A DNA stretch of 64,000 bases from Microbacterium sp. LWH7-1.2. GTDB lineage: Bacteria > Actinomycetota > Actinomycetes > Actinomycetales > Microbacteriaceae. Numbering within the stretch: position 1 is the stretch's first letter; the number at the start of each line of letters is the position of its first letter. The DNA lies in the NCBI RefSeq assembly GCF_038397755.1, contig NZ_CP151637.1, positions 1,922,001 to 1,986,000 on the forward strand, given 5' to 3'. The position numbers were made by a program, and so were the translations under genes. Shown here piece by piece: positions 10,101 to 17,738 of the stretch. The notes under the pieces were generated by a model. That model ran no database searches. It saw only the letters and a program-made list of their open reading frames with translations, and was not told the DNA's origin.

Positions 10101-10164
10101 CGAACGCCAGCAGGATGATCGCGGTGACGGCAGCGAGGATGCCTCGCCGTCGCGCCGTCGTCAT
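7132..10164 (-). CDS. Large membrane protein with an extracellular GH67-like (alpha-glucuronidase-like) domain
   Basis: 1010 residues. Residues 11-34 form a membrane anchor or uncleaved signal. The region from about 60 to 640 resembles family 67 alpha-glucuronidases: a small N-terminal alpha/beta domain with RAGSEAGVTRGIYDLSNQVR, then a barrel-like part with SLANGFNAVAFPGFVEYVTF, GVLIRIGEAGPVYDVGGWDYY, VIFRTWSVG and STKYTLGDFYTWPPLNDTLE. The Glu of RIGEAG aligns by position with the general acid of GH67, but I cannot confirm the second catalytic pair. From about residue 730 there are roughly seven transmembrane helices to the end, which GH67 enzymes lack. It is probably a surface-anchored or sensory relative rather than a standard glucuronidase. 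The neighbours give no substrate hint. Confidence 0.6.
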   Translation of the reverse strand: MTTARRRGILAAVTAIILLAFGAGVAVAVGDALGIRTEPSAQMEPAAPLVPDVADPVLPPSLTFDAPDTERVAVALEELTDAAAAASGTSGEGVLTVRIDPTLVATDDAYTLEGDAASLLVRAGSEAGVTRGIYDLSNQVRAAAPLTELIGEHEASRLPVRMTDLGAVGVIPDPAEWESGDDYSHASKAFAAVMQPEPPYVDQTALAAAFEDFDGFLRHSLANGFNAVAFPGFVEYVTFDDAPGGPVYADGDDHRDKALALRDAYAPFWERADELGMKVFLRTDMLALTGPLEQHLTDEFGSLDTENPELWSVYTAGLDELYAAVPALDGVLIRIGEAGPVYDVGGWDYYSALEVTSVDAVRTMLEAFTGQAEASDREVIFRTWSVGVGAVGDMHTNSASYEAVLGGIDSPALIVSTKYTLGDFYTWPPLNDTLEQGAQRRIVEFQSRREFESFGAFPNDLGPEYQSALQQLLAANDQVEGVWVWTQDGGPWRAGPMSLYLKSGFWQLYELNTQLAASLAQNPDGDVAGITAAWAREYFSEDPATVEAIVAAMTHSRDAIAQGMYVPQFAEQRVFAIGLEPPPMMWIFEWDILTGDSAVLDVLYSIVRDSGPDGVEAAIAPGADAVAAVEQMRDLVSETDAATWHSADIRAAFLDTLDYELDTLRLLEAYRAMILHQGQWHDTLSPEAHARWDADRAVYEERAAQHLEAYEGNIDYPAFNLTAARLGVERGERDETMAWFARVLLVLAVAWVVIGMLAARTRLVAKPGAAAARATWIASTRPWRARESTLGMLELDRWLLLVVPAGLLIATRAVQTSFLSWTHLAVVIGAWVVFALVLRLFVWERSPWPVIAAVGGVVMLRCIVTLFALSFSGPGGYWFAFWTDPVLRTVYITVAFALFVWVFVAAGWALAAQVRARRATGYVLAAAGAGLLVPAVVVGFVGLETALSRWNDEMGLLPWGLARILGITTYLEIPDATPWAAAASGGALLIVGLLLAVPWRRRRGAASVPS

Positions 10165-10249
10165 CCTCTGATCCTAGGTCCGCCGCCGAGGCCCCCTTCG
10201 ACGGGTGCGCCCAACCGTTGCGGACATGTTGCCGAGCGGAGGGAACCGT

Positions 10250-10993
10250 TCACGGGAAGACGATCTCGGAATCCGGCTGCCGGATCAGGAAGCCCTGTGC
10301 GCGATCGCATCCCAGCGCCACCGCGATGTCGAGATGCGTGAGGGTCTCGATGCCCTCGGCCACCACGCGCAGCCCGTGCTCACGTGCGCGCTCGACCTCG
10401 TCGCGCAGCGCGGACCGCGCGTCGCCGTCCGCCGCCCGCACGAGGGATCCCGGCAGCTTCACCTCGGTGAGCGGCAGCCGCGGGAGGAGCCCGCGCGATG
10501 CGGGACCGGTGCCGAACCCGGCCATCGAGAACTCCACACCCATCTCGCGCAGCAGGTGCAGCTGCGACAGCACCGCACCATCGCTGAACGGGACGTCGTG
10601 GGCAAGCTCGAAGACGAGCGAACCGGGAGCGACCGCGCGTCGCGAGATCTCGCCGGCGACGTCACGGGCGAACGCCTCGTCTTCGAATTGCACCGGCGAG
10701 ACGTTGACGGCGACGGCCCAGTCCCTGCCGGTCTCGCGCCATCCGGCGAGCGTGCCGAGGCACTCGTCGAGCATTCGCCGGCCCAGCGCGTGGATCGCTC
10801 CACTGCGCTCGGCGACGCCGATCATCGTCACGGGGTCGATGTCACCGAGCCGCGGATGCCGCCAACGGCACAGCGCCTCGGCGGCTACGATCGACCCGCT
10901 CTCCAGCGACACCTGAGGCTGGTAGACGGCGAAGACATCGGAGCCGCCGACAGCCGCCGCCAGGTCATCCGCGAGGTCTCCAGTGGTGGGCAT
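10250..10993 (-). CDS. EAL-domain protein with degenerate catalytic site
   Basis: 247 residues, almost entirely one EAL domain, with no sensor domain attached. The EAL motif itself is kept (AEALCRWRHP), as are NVSPVQF, VVAEGIET and the final GCDRAQGFLI. The metal-binding DDFGTG loop is changed to MAGFGTG, losing both Asp residues, and the usual LKIDRSFV is EVKLPGSLV, losing the Asp. These changes normally abolish cyclic-di-GMP hydrolysis, so this is more likely a cyclic-di-GMP-binding or protein-interaction module. It lies about 1 kb from a GGDEF protein of the opposite strand, which could supply the ligand. Confidence 0.85.
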   Translation of the reverse strand: MPTTGDLADDLAAAVGGSDVFAVYQPQVSLESGSIVAAEALCRWRHPRLGDIDPVTMIGVAERSGAIHALGRRMLDECLGTLAGWRETGRDWAVAVNVSPVQFEDEAFARDVAGEISRRAVAPGSLVFELAHDVPFSDGAVLSQLHLLREMGVEFSMAGFGTGPASRGLLPRLPLTEVKLPGSLVRAADGDARSALRDEVERAREHGLRVVAEGIETLTHLDIAVALGCDRAQGFLIRQPDSEIVFP

Positions 10994-11150
10994 CCCTCAA
11001 GTCAGCCCTGCGGAGCGCCTCCCTCGCAAGCCGACGCACGAGGAGCGACGATCGGGTACAGTCCCGCCCTTCCACGAGCGCAGGTGGTCTTCGAGGGCGG
11101 ATCCCCGGATCCTATACTTTTCTCGTCGCAGAGGCAGCGGAAGGATCGCG

Positions 11151-11495
11151 ATGGCGTTTCGGAATCTGAAGACGTTGGAGTCCTGGCTCGCCGAGTATCG
11201 CGCGCAGGGGAAGCCTCTCGCCGGCGCCGCACGTGTGATGGTGCAGGATGGCGAGGGCGGGGCGAACACGGGCCTGGTGGCGTTCCGGCTCGGTCACGCT
11301 CCGACGGGCGTCACCATCCAACCCGCGACGCCGGAGGACTCGACCTGGGTCGCGACGATGGAGCCGCGCGACGAGAGCCTCGTCCTCGACGCCGCGGGGC
11401 TGCTCGAGCTGTCCGCCGAGCTGGCCGCGGTCTCCGAGCTGTGCGCGTTCCTCGAGGCGAAGTCGCAGGAGTATCAGGGCACCGACGTCGCCTGA
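11151..11495 (+). CDS. Conserved-looking hypothetical protein (114 aa)
   Basis: The start at 11151 is chosen for the upstream GGAAGGATC and for the TATACT -10-like hexamer at 11113-11118; the in-frame extension upstream is unlikely. The protein begins MAFRNLKTLESWLAEYRAQ, is acidic, has no membrane segment or signal and no motif I can name. It is followed nine bases later by the end of the convergent MarR gene. The clean start signals and actinobacterial codon pattern make it a real gene, but the function is unknown. Confidence 0.6.
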   Translation: MAFRNLKTLESWLAEYRAQGKPLAGAARVMVQDGEGGANTGLVAFRLGHAPTGVTIQPATPEDSTWVATMEPRDESLVLDAAGLLELSAELAAVSELCAFLEAKSQEYQGTDVA

Positions 11496-11503
11496 GCGAC
11501 CGG

Positions 11504-11944
11504 TCAGCGCCGCGCGCCGACCGTGGCGGCGGTCAACGCCTCGAGCAGGGCGGCGGAGTCGCTGACCTTCGTCTGATCGGCAGCACCGACCGCGACGTCG
11601 AAGTCGTCGTCGAACCGGTTGAGTAGCGACCAGGGATCGACGGCGATGTCGATCGTCGCCGTGATGCGGTTGACGCGCCTGTCGGAGGGGTCGACATCAC
11701 GCCGCACGAGGGAGCGGCTGACGAGCCGATCGATCAGCGTCGTCACACCGGCCGACGTGATCCCGAGGTATTCACGCAGCGCCGTCGGCCGTGTTCCGGG
11801 GTTGCCGACCACGAACAAGAGGGCGCGCGCGTCGATGTCGCTGATCCCGAGGCTGGCGCGCGCCGTCACCAGAGCGGCGTTGCGCGCCTCGAGGTACTCG
11901 CGCAGCGCTTGCCCGAGGGTCAGCGCCGGTGTCTCGTTCGCCAT
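11504..11944 (-). CDS. MarR-family transcriptional regulator
   Basis: 146 residues with the MarR winged-helix pattern: an N-terminal dimerisation helix, SLGISDIDARALLFVVGNPGTRPTALREYLGITSAGVTTLIDRLVSRSLV as helix-turn-helix plus recognition helix, and the wing RRDVDPSDRRVNRITAT. The C-terminal helix is shorter and less typical than usual. It is divergent from the GGDEF gene, and the 140-base AT-richer gap between them (around 11975-12020) is the probable control region for one or both. The ligand is unknown. Confidence 0.85.
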   Translation of the reverse strand: MANETPALTLGQALREYLEARNAALVTARASLGISDIDARALLFVVGNPGTRPTALREYLGITSAGVTTLIDRLVSRSLVRRDVDPSDRRVNRITATIDIAVDPWSLLNRFDDDFDVAVGAADQTKVSDSAALLEALTAATVGARR

Positions 11945-12110
11945 GCCGATTCTCCCCTCAGCCGCTTCGGGAGCAGAATAGCTCAGTCACGAATATTTAA
12001 GAAGACTAACTAAGTTTGCGAAGTATCGCCTAGGGTGGAGTGATCACCACGCGACGTCGCCCGCCGTCTCGCCACTATCCACCGCCTCGTGCAGAAGCTG
12101 GGAGGCCATC

Positions 12111-12182
12111 GTGACCGACGGAAATGCTCTGATCGTATGCCGCATCCTGTCCACCCCGCACGCCACGGTCGACCCATGCTAG
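12111..12182 (+). CDS. Possible 23-codon leader ORF coupled to the GGDEF gene
   Basis: GTG at 12111 follows a good ribosome binding site (GGGAGG at 12100-12105, five-base spacing) and reads 23 codons to a TAG at 12180. The ATG at 12176 that would start the cyclase exactly at its PAS domain overlaps this stop. The cyclase ATG itself has no clear binding site, so the leader may provide translational coupling. The alternative is a decayed N-terminus of the cyclase. Confidence 0.35.
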   Translation: MTDGNALIVCRILSTPHATVDPC

Positions 12183-13543
12183 GTCTCGCGAGCTGCGGGC
12201 TGATCGCCGTGGATCGGCAGTCGACGATTCTCGACGCGAACGAACAGGTCCTGGAGTGGTTGGGCTGCGACCGCGATGACGTCATCGGGAAGCCGCTGGA
12301 ATCGCGCCTCACCCTGCGCATGCCGCTGGCGGACGCAGGCGGAATGCGCCCGACCGATGCCACCCTCCACGGCGTGTCAGGGGTCGTCCGCCCCGTGGTG
12401 GTCGGCTCGTTCGGCGAGGACGAGTGCGGCGTGGAGCGCATCGCCGTGTACGACGTATCGATGCGGTCGTCCTTCACTCTCGGATTCCAGGGCGCGGAGG
12501 CGAAGACGGAACGCGGCCGGCAGCGACTGCAGATCCTGCTCAACGCCGCGGTCGGATTCGGCAACGTGAGATCCGAGGTCGACGCGGCCGAGCTCCTCGT
12601 GGACGTGGCTCAGCGGGCGTTCGCCGCGAGTGCGGTGAGCGTGCATATCAGCGGTCCCGATGGGCTGACCCAGGTCGCCGGCGTGAACCCGCTCGCCCCT
12701 CATTGGCCGACGGACCTGCAGCCGGCCGGAACGATGACCATGCTCGGCGGCCAGGTGCTGATCGTTCGCTCCCCCGAAGACGCGAACTTCTTCATGCCCG
12801 GCGTCGGCATGAGCGAGATCTACCGAGCGGGTGGCGTGCACGCGGCAATCGCCTCGCCCATGCGATCCCACGGTGATGCGGTCGGTTCGATGGTGTGCTT
12901 CTTCGACCATCCGCGGGAGTTCGACGAAGAGGCCGTTCCGCTCGCCGAGGCGCTGTCCAATCAGGCAGCCCAGGCGATCGCGCGCATCCGCCTCGAACAC
13001 ACGCTGCGGCGCGCGGCCATGCATGACGAAGTGACCGGACTGCCGAACCGGCGATTGATAGAGGAAGACGTCACGCGCACGCTTTTCCCCGACTACTCGG
13101 CGCTGACGGTGATCTTCATCGACCTCGACGGCTTCAAGGCCGTGAACGACATGCTCGGTCACGCCGCCGGAGACGCGCTCCTCCGCGAGATCGGCCAGCG
13201 GCTGCGCGCCGTCATCCGTGAGAAGGACGTGCTCGGACGATTCGGCGGCGACGAATTCATCGCGGTCGCCGCGGTGGACAGCATCGCCGCCGCGGCGCTC
13301 GCCGACCGCATCCGCGCCGCGATCGCGGAGCCGTACGACGAGCTGCCCCCTGCGCTGACCATCACGGCCAGCGTGGGCGTGGTCACCGTCGGCAACGACG
13401 GCGCCCCGGTCATGGACCAGCTCATCCGCGCCGCGGACCACGCCATGTACGAGGCGAAGATGGCCGGCGGAGACCGCGTCGCCGTCGCCCACCACGCATT
13501 CACCCCCGCGACCCCCGCTATCCCCGCTGTTCCCGCTCGTTGA
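12176..13543 (+). CDS. PAS-GAF-GGDEF diguanylate cyclase
   Basis: 455 residues from the ATG at 12176; an in-frame GTG at 12089 would add 29 residues without a good binding site. The PAS domain starts at once (SCGLIAVDRQSTILDANEQV), followed by a GAF domain (about 130-290), then GGDEF. The cyclase signature RFGGDEFIAVA is intact, and an RxxD inhibition site (REKD) lies five residues before GGDEF, so an active, product-inhibited cyclase making cyclic-di-GMP from GTP is expected. MHDEVTGLPNRRLI marks the domain start. No membrane helices are present, so sensing is cytosolic. The stop codon TGA falls inside a copy of the dispersed repeat, and the tail HAFTPATPAIPAVPAR looks non-conserved. Confidence 0.92.
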   Translation: MLGLASCGLIAVDRQSTILDANEQVLEWLGCDRDDVIGKPLESRLTLRMPLADAGGMRPTDATLHGVSGVVRPVVVGSFGEDECGVERIAVYDVSMRSSFTLGFQGAEAKTERGRQRLQILLNAAVGFGNVRSEVDAAELLVDVAQRAFAASAVSVHISGPDGLTQVAGVNPLAPHWPTDLQPAGTMTMLGGQVLIVRSPEDANFFMPGVGMSEIYRAGGVHAAIASPMRSHGDAVGSMVCFFDHPREFDEEAVPLAEALSNQAAQAIARIRLEHTLRRAAMHDEVTGLPNRRLIEEDVTRTLFPDYSALTVIFIDLDGFKAVNDMLGHAAGDALLREIGQRLRAVIREKDVLGRFGGDEFIAVAAVDSIAAAALADRIRAAIAEPYDELPPALTITASVGVVTVGNDGAPVMDQLIRAADHAMYEAKMAGGDRVAVAHHAFTPATPAIPAVPAR

Positions 13544-13711
13544 GCGAGCGTGCGAGTCGAAACGCCCCGAGCCCGGCGCAGGCCGCCGGATCCGAGGCGT
13601 TTCGACTTCGGGCGCCAGAGCGCCCTCCGCTCAACGAGCGAGGAAAGGCGCCAGAGCGCCCTCCGCTCAACGAGCGAGGAAGGCGCCAGAGCGCCCTCCG
13701 CTCGCCGAGCG
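13533..13711. repeat. Intergenic repeat cluster, dispersed family, with three short tandem units
   Basis: A forward copy (CGCTCGTTGAGCGAGCGTGC, then GAGTCGAAACGCC) is followed by an inverted copy (GCGTTTCGACTTCGGGCGCC) and then three tandem units of about 36 bases containing GGCGCCAGAGCGCCCTCCGC. The first bases supply the stop codon of the cyclase gene. It separates that gene from the convergent ABC exporter. Confidence 0.85.
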
Positions 13712-13721
13712 GTGAGGAGTG

Positions 13722-14516
13722 TCAGCTGCTCTTTCGCATCGCCCGGATTCCGACGGCCAGCCCGACCACCGCGAGCACGATCGCGGCCACCCAGCCCCAC
13801 AGCACCTCGACTGCGCCGAGATCGCCGGCGAACAGCGCGCGCTCGGCCTGCACGACCCAGTTCACCGGGTTCACCGTCGACACGGCGCGCATCCACGCCG
13901 GCCCCTCGTCCAGCGGCAGGAGCATGCCCGACAGGATCAGCAGCGGGAAGATCAGCGTCTGCTGCACGCCCCAGAACAGCCACTCGCGGTCCTTCGTCTT
14001 GAGGGCGAGCGTGTACGACAGCGACCCCAGGCCGACGCCGAAGACGGCGAGCAGGGCGAGCCCGATCACGAGCCCCGGCGCGTTGATCGTGAACCCGAAG
14101 GGCCACGCGATGAGCACGATGATGAGCGCCTGCACGACGATCGGCGCGATCTCCTTGAGCGCCCGGCCGACCAGCAGTGACGACCGCGCCAGCGGCGCCA
14201 CCAGCGTGCGCTCGTGCGAGCCGGTCATCATCTCGTACTGCAGGTTCGACCCTGTCGCGCCGGTGCCGAACAGCACGATCATCACGAGCACGCCCGGCAC
14301 GAACCATTGCAGGGTCTCCCCTACGGGCGCACCCGACGACCCGACCAGCAGCGGTGCGAAGAGGCCGAGGAAAACCAGGGGCTGCACAAGGCTGAAGATC
14401 AGCGTGAACGGGTCGCGTACCACCGGCTTCAGCTCGCGGGTCAGCACGTTCCAGACGTCACGCGCAGGATTCGCCCGCACCGCGGTGTCGGGCCGGGTCT
14501 CGATCTGAGTGCTCAT
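13722..14516 (-). CDS. ABC-2 type exporter permease (DrrB-like)
   Basis: 264 residues with six hydrophobic helices and a cytoplasmic N-terminus that contains NVLTRELKPVVRDPFTLIFSLVQP, the usual entry of the DrrB/ABC-2 family. The family motif region appears as YEMMTGSHERTLVAPLARSSLLVGRALKEI. It overlaps the upstream ATPase gene by four bases, so the two form one exporter. Such pairs export hydrophobic drugs or lipids; the substrate is not visible from sequence. The gene ends within a few bases of the repeat cluster. Confidence 0.92.
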   Translation of the reverse strand: MSTQIETRPDTAVRANPARDVWNVLTRELKPVVRDPFTLIFSLVQPLVFLGLFAPLLVGSSGAPVGETLQWFVPGVLVMIVLFGTGATGSNLQYEMMTGSHERTLVAPLARSSLLVGRALKEIAPIVVQALIIVLIAWPFGFTINAPGLVIGLALLAVFGVGLGSLSYTLALKTKDREWLFWGVQQTLIFPLLILSGMLLPLDEGPAWMRAVSTVNPVNWVVQAERALFAGDLGAVEVLWGWVAAIVLAVVGLAVGIRAMRKSS

Positions 14517-15568
14517 CGCTTCGCTCCTGTCGTCTCGTTCACCTGTTCGGTGACGGATGCCTCGGCCGCAGCATCCGTGTTCTCCTCCGGTTCACCCTCA
14601 CCCTCGCCGGCCTCGCGCAGCGTGCGTCCGGTGAGCGCCACGAACACGTCGTCGAGCGTCGGCGGCACGCCGGTCGCGGTCCGCACCGTGAGCCCGGCCG
14701 CGTCGAGCGCGCGCACCGCGGCGGGCAGCAGCGCATCGCCCTCCGGGACCGTGAGGACGACGGATGCGGCTTCCCTTCGCACCTCGCGCTCGGTGAGCCT
14801 CTGCACCACGGCGACGGCGGCGGCAGCATCCGTCTCGCCTCCGAAGCCGAAGGTGAGCACGTCGCCGGCGAGGTCCGACTTCAGCCGCGCGGCGGTGTCG
14901 TCCGCGATGACCCGCCCGCGGTCCATGACCATGACGCGTTCGGCGTAGCGGTCGGCCTCCTCGAGGTAGTGCGTCGTGAGGAAGACCGTCGTGCCGTACT
15001 GCGCCCGCAGGTCGATGATGTGCTGCCAGAGGTTGGCGCGGCTCTGCGGATCGAGTCCGGTGGACGGCTCGTCGAGGAACAGCAGCGGCGGCGCGTGCAT
15101 GAGCCCGAGCGCGATGTCGAGCCGGCGCTTCTGCCCGCCCGACAGCTGCTGCACCGTGCGGGTCGCGAAGCCCGTGAGGTCGAGCGACTCGATGAGCTCG
15201 TCTGCCCGCGTGCGGGCAGCGGACTTCGACATGCCGTAGAACGCGCCCTGGCTCAGCAGTTCGTCGCGGGCGCGCTGCGAGAAGCTGCCGCTCGTGAGCT
15301 GGCCGACGTAGCCGATGCGCGCGCGGACTTCGGCGGGCTGCTTCAGGATGTCGAACCCGACGACCCCGGCCGTGCCCGACGTCGGCGGGATGAGCGTCGT
15401 GAGCATGCGCAGGCTGGTCGATTTGCCCGCGCCGTTGGGTCCGAGGAATGCGACGAGCTCGCCGCGCGCCACCTCGAACGCGAGGTCGGTGACGGCCTCG
15501 ACGGTCTTGCCTTTCACGGTGAAGCGCTTGGTGAGCCCTTGCGCTTGGATGATCGATTCGTTCGCCAT
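14513..15568 (-). CDS. ABC exporter ATP-binding protein (DrrA-like)
   Basis: 351 residues. Walker A GPNGAGKS, signature LSGGQKRRLDIALGL, Walker B LLFLDEPSTGLDP and switch TTHYLEEADRYAERVMVMD are intact. The C-terminal domain (about 230-310) is the DrrA-type extension, and the tail is acidic, rich in Glu and Ala. It is the first gene of a two-gene operon with the permease, with only about 60 bases to the divergent WYL regulator, which is the probable controller. Confidence 0.95.
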   Translation of the reverse strand: MANESIIQAQGLTKRFTVKGKTVEAVTDLAFEVARGELVAFLGPNGAGKSTSLRMLTTLIPPTSGTAGVVGFDILKQPAEVRARIGYVGQLTSGSFSQRARDELLSQGAFYGMSKSAARTRADELIESLDLTGFATRTVQQLSGGQKRRLDIALGLMHAPPLLFLDEPSTGLDPQSRANLWQHIIDLRAQYGTTVFLTTHYLEEADRYAERVMVMDRGRVIADDTAARLKSDLAGDVLTFGFGGETDAAAAVAVVQRLTEREVRREAASVVLTVPEGDALLPAAVRALDAAGLTVRTATGVPPTLDDVFVALTGRTLREAGEGEGEPEENTDAAAEASVTEQVNETTGAKR

Positions 15569-15629
15569 GCCCCCAAGCTAGGAGCAGATGCGGACAGATC
15601 CTGTCCGCGATGCATGAGATTCTTTTCTC

Positions 15630-16652
15630 ATGTCCGACACGACCACCCGAGCCCTCTCGCTGCTCAACCTGCTCCAGACGCACCGGCATTGGCCGGGTTC
15701 CGAGCTGGCCGATCGGCTGGGCGTCACCGAGCGTACGGTGCGGCGCGACGTCGAGCGGCTGCGTGAGCTGGGCTACCGCATCGAGTCCATCCCGGGGGCT
15801 GCGGGCGGTTATCGCCTCGAGGCCGGCAGCGCCGTGCCGCCGTTGCTGCTCACCGATGAAGAGGCCGTGGCGATGGCCATCGGGCTGCGGGTGGCAGCAT
15901 CCCAGCGGCTCGTGAGCGGCCCCGAGACGACCATCACCGCGCTCGCGAAGCTCGAGCAGGTGCTGCCCGCTCCCCTGCGGCGTCGCGTGGCCGCGCTGGC
16001 CGAGGCCGTGCAGCCCGCAGGACTCAACGTCGGCGCCGCCGTGTCGGGCGAGGTGCTCGGCGAGCTGGCGCTGGCCACCCGCGACCACGAGCGCGTGCGC
16101 TTCACGTACACCGCGGCGTCGGGCGAGGTCACGCACCGCCGCGTCGAGCCGCACGCCCTCGCGCCCGCCGACCGGCATTGGTACCTGCTGTGCTGGGACC
16201 TCGACAAGGACGACTGGCGCACCTTCCGCGTGGATCGACTGGCGGATGTCGCGCACACGCGCGTGCTCTTCGCCCCCAAGCCGCTCACCCCCGAGCAGGT
16301 CGAGGAATTCATCTTCGTGGCGCGCTCGTGGGCGCGGCAGGCGGTCGAGGCGGATGCGGTGATGGAGCTGCCGTTCGATGAGATGCGGGAGTACTTCGGC
16401 CAGTGGGGGCAGGGGGCGTCGGCTGAGGACGAGAGGCACACGCGGTGGCCGGTGGGTGGCGCGGACTTCCGCGAGACGATGTACGGTCTGTCGTGGATCC
16501 CGTCGGGGGTCGAGTACACGACGGACCTCGCCTCGCCGGCCCGGGAGGAGCTGCGCGAGACGCTGGAGCGGATGCTGCGCGCCCTCGACGCGCCGGCACC
16601 CCCTGTCCCGCCCGAACGGGCGTCGGCGCGGGAGCGCCAGCTGTCGGGGTGA
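15630..16652 (+). CDS. WYL-domain transcriptional regulator (YafY type)
   Basis: 340 residues. The N-terminal winged helix reads LSLLNLLQTHRHWPGSELADRLGVTERTVRRDVERLRELGYRIES, followed by PGAAGGYRLEAG as the wing. The WYL domain lies around 140-215 and includes RRVEPHALAPADRHWYLLCWDLDKDDWRTFRVDRL, with the W-Y-L residues kept. WYL domains sense nucleic acid or nucleotide ligands. It is divergent from the DrrAB-type exporter across 60 bases and likely controls it. The C-terminal tail is Pro-rich. Confidence 0.92.
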   Translation: MSDTTTRALSLLNLLQTHRHWPGSELADRLGVTERTVRRDVERLRELGYRIESIPGAAGGYRLEAGSAVPPLLLTDEEAVAMAIGLRVAASQRLVSGPETTITALAKLEQVLPAPLRRRVAALAEAVQPAGLNVGAAVSGEVLGELALATRDHERVRFTYTAASGEVTHRRVEPHALAPADRHWYLLCWDLDKDDWRTFRVDRLADVAHTRVLFAPKPLTPEQVEEFIFVARSWARQAVEADAVMELPFDEMREYFGQWGQGASAEDERHTRWPVGGADFRETMYGLSWIPSGVEYTTDLASPAREELRETLERMLRALDAPAPPVPPERASARERQLSG

Positions 16653-16757
16653 TACGAGGAGCCGCCCTGACGGGCCGCCAGCCGCAACATGTCCCGGTCA
16701 AGCGGAAGTTGCAACGTTGTGCTGATCGTGGCGCGCGACCGAGGTGACGGGACCGAA

Positions 16758-16802
16758 GACGAGGCGGCGCTCCGGCGGGATCACCGCAAGCGCCGCCTCG
16801 TC
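16758..16802. terminator. Strong hairpin between convergent WYL and MalG-type genes
   Basis: A perfect 14-base stem (GACGAGGCGGCGCT paired with AGCGCCGCCTCGTC) with a 17-base loop, placed between two converging genes. There is no T tract, as is usual in high-GC actinobacteria. It probably ends transcription from both sides. Confidence 0.7.
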
Positions 16803-16808
16803 GGCGGG

Positions 16809-17738
16809 TCAGCCCTTGACGGCTCCCGCCATGACACCGGCCACGAGATGCCTACCCGCGAGCACGAGGACCAGGAGCAGGGGCAGGGCGACCAGGAAGA
16901 CGCCGGCCATGACGAGCCCGGTGTCCGACGTGAACGCGCCGCGCAGCTGCGGAACGACGAGCGGCATCGTCAGCTGGGAGCGCATCACCACCGACGGCCA
17001 GAAGAAGCTGTTCCACGAGCCGATGAAGGTGAACAGGGCGAGGGTAGCCGCCGCGGGCCGGGCGGCGGGCATCGCGATGGACCAGAACGTGCGGAACATC
17101 GAAGCGCCGTCGACGCGTGCGGCCTCGATGAGCTCGTACGGCAGCGCTTCCTGCAGGTACTGCGTCATCCAGAACACGCCGAAGGCGCCCACGAGACCGG
17201 GCACGATCAGCGCCAGCACCGAATCGATCCAGCCGAAGTCGTTCATCATCACGAACAGCGGGATCGTGCCGACCTGTGCCGGGATGATCAGGGTGACGAG
17301 GACCGCGACATAGAGAGCCTGCCGGCCCGGGAACCGCAGCTTCGCGAAGCTGAAGCCGGCGAGCGTGGAGAAGAACACGACGGAGGCGCTCACCGCGACC
17401 GCGACGAGCAACGAGTTGCCGAAGGCGAGCCAGATGCTGAACTGCTCCGATGCGAAGACCTGGCCGAAGTTCTCCCACAGCCGGACCGTCGGAAGCCATC
17501 GCGGGAGATTGCCGACGGCCCTGGTGATCTCGGTCGTCGTGGATGAGCCGTACATCGCCGCGGCATAGAGAGGGAAGACAGACAGGAGGAAGACCAGGGC
17601 CAGGATGCCGTAGGTGACGAGCCCCGGACGCCGGCCCGAGGGAGCATGCGAGGCGATCGGCCGGCCGCGCGCCGCACGCCTGGCCGCGTACCTCGCGGCC
17701 CCTCGGCCGGCGGTGTTCTCGATGAGTGCCGTGTTCAT
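16809..17738 (-). CDS. Carbohydrate ABC transporter permease (MalG type)
   Basis: 309 residues, six transmembrane helices after a basic N-terminal tail. The EAA loop of CUT1 permeases reads YELIEAARVDGASMFRTFWSIAMPAARPA, which docks on the ATPase. It is the last gene of the GH39 operon and overlaps the preceding permease gene by four bases. No ATPase gene is present in the cluster, so a shared MsiK-type ATPase elsewhere is expected. A strong hairpin follows 7 bases after the stop. Confidence 0.93.
   Translation of the reverse strand: MNTALIENTAGRGAARYAARRAARGRPIASHAPSGRRPGLVTYGILALVFLLSVFPLYAAAMYGSSTTTEITRAVGNLPRWLPTVRLWENFGQVFASEQFSIWLAFGNSLLVAVAVSASVVFFSTLAGFSFAKLRFPGRQALYVAVLVTLIIPAQVGTIPLFVMMNDFGWIDSVLALIVPGLVGAFGVFWMTQYLQEALPYELIEAARVDGASMFRTFWSIAMPAARPAAATLALFTFIGSWNSFFWPSVVMRSQLTMPLVVPQLRGAFTSDTGLVMAGVFLVALPLLLVLVLAGRHLVAGVMAGAVKG

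Noticed and set aside
13611..13711. Tandem 36-base units as a possible CRISPR or phase-variable coding repeat
   Set aside because: Three units without unique spacers, outside any gene; they match the inverted form of the dispersed repeat.
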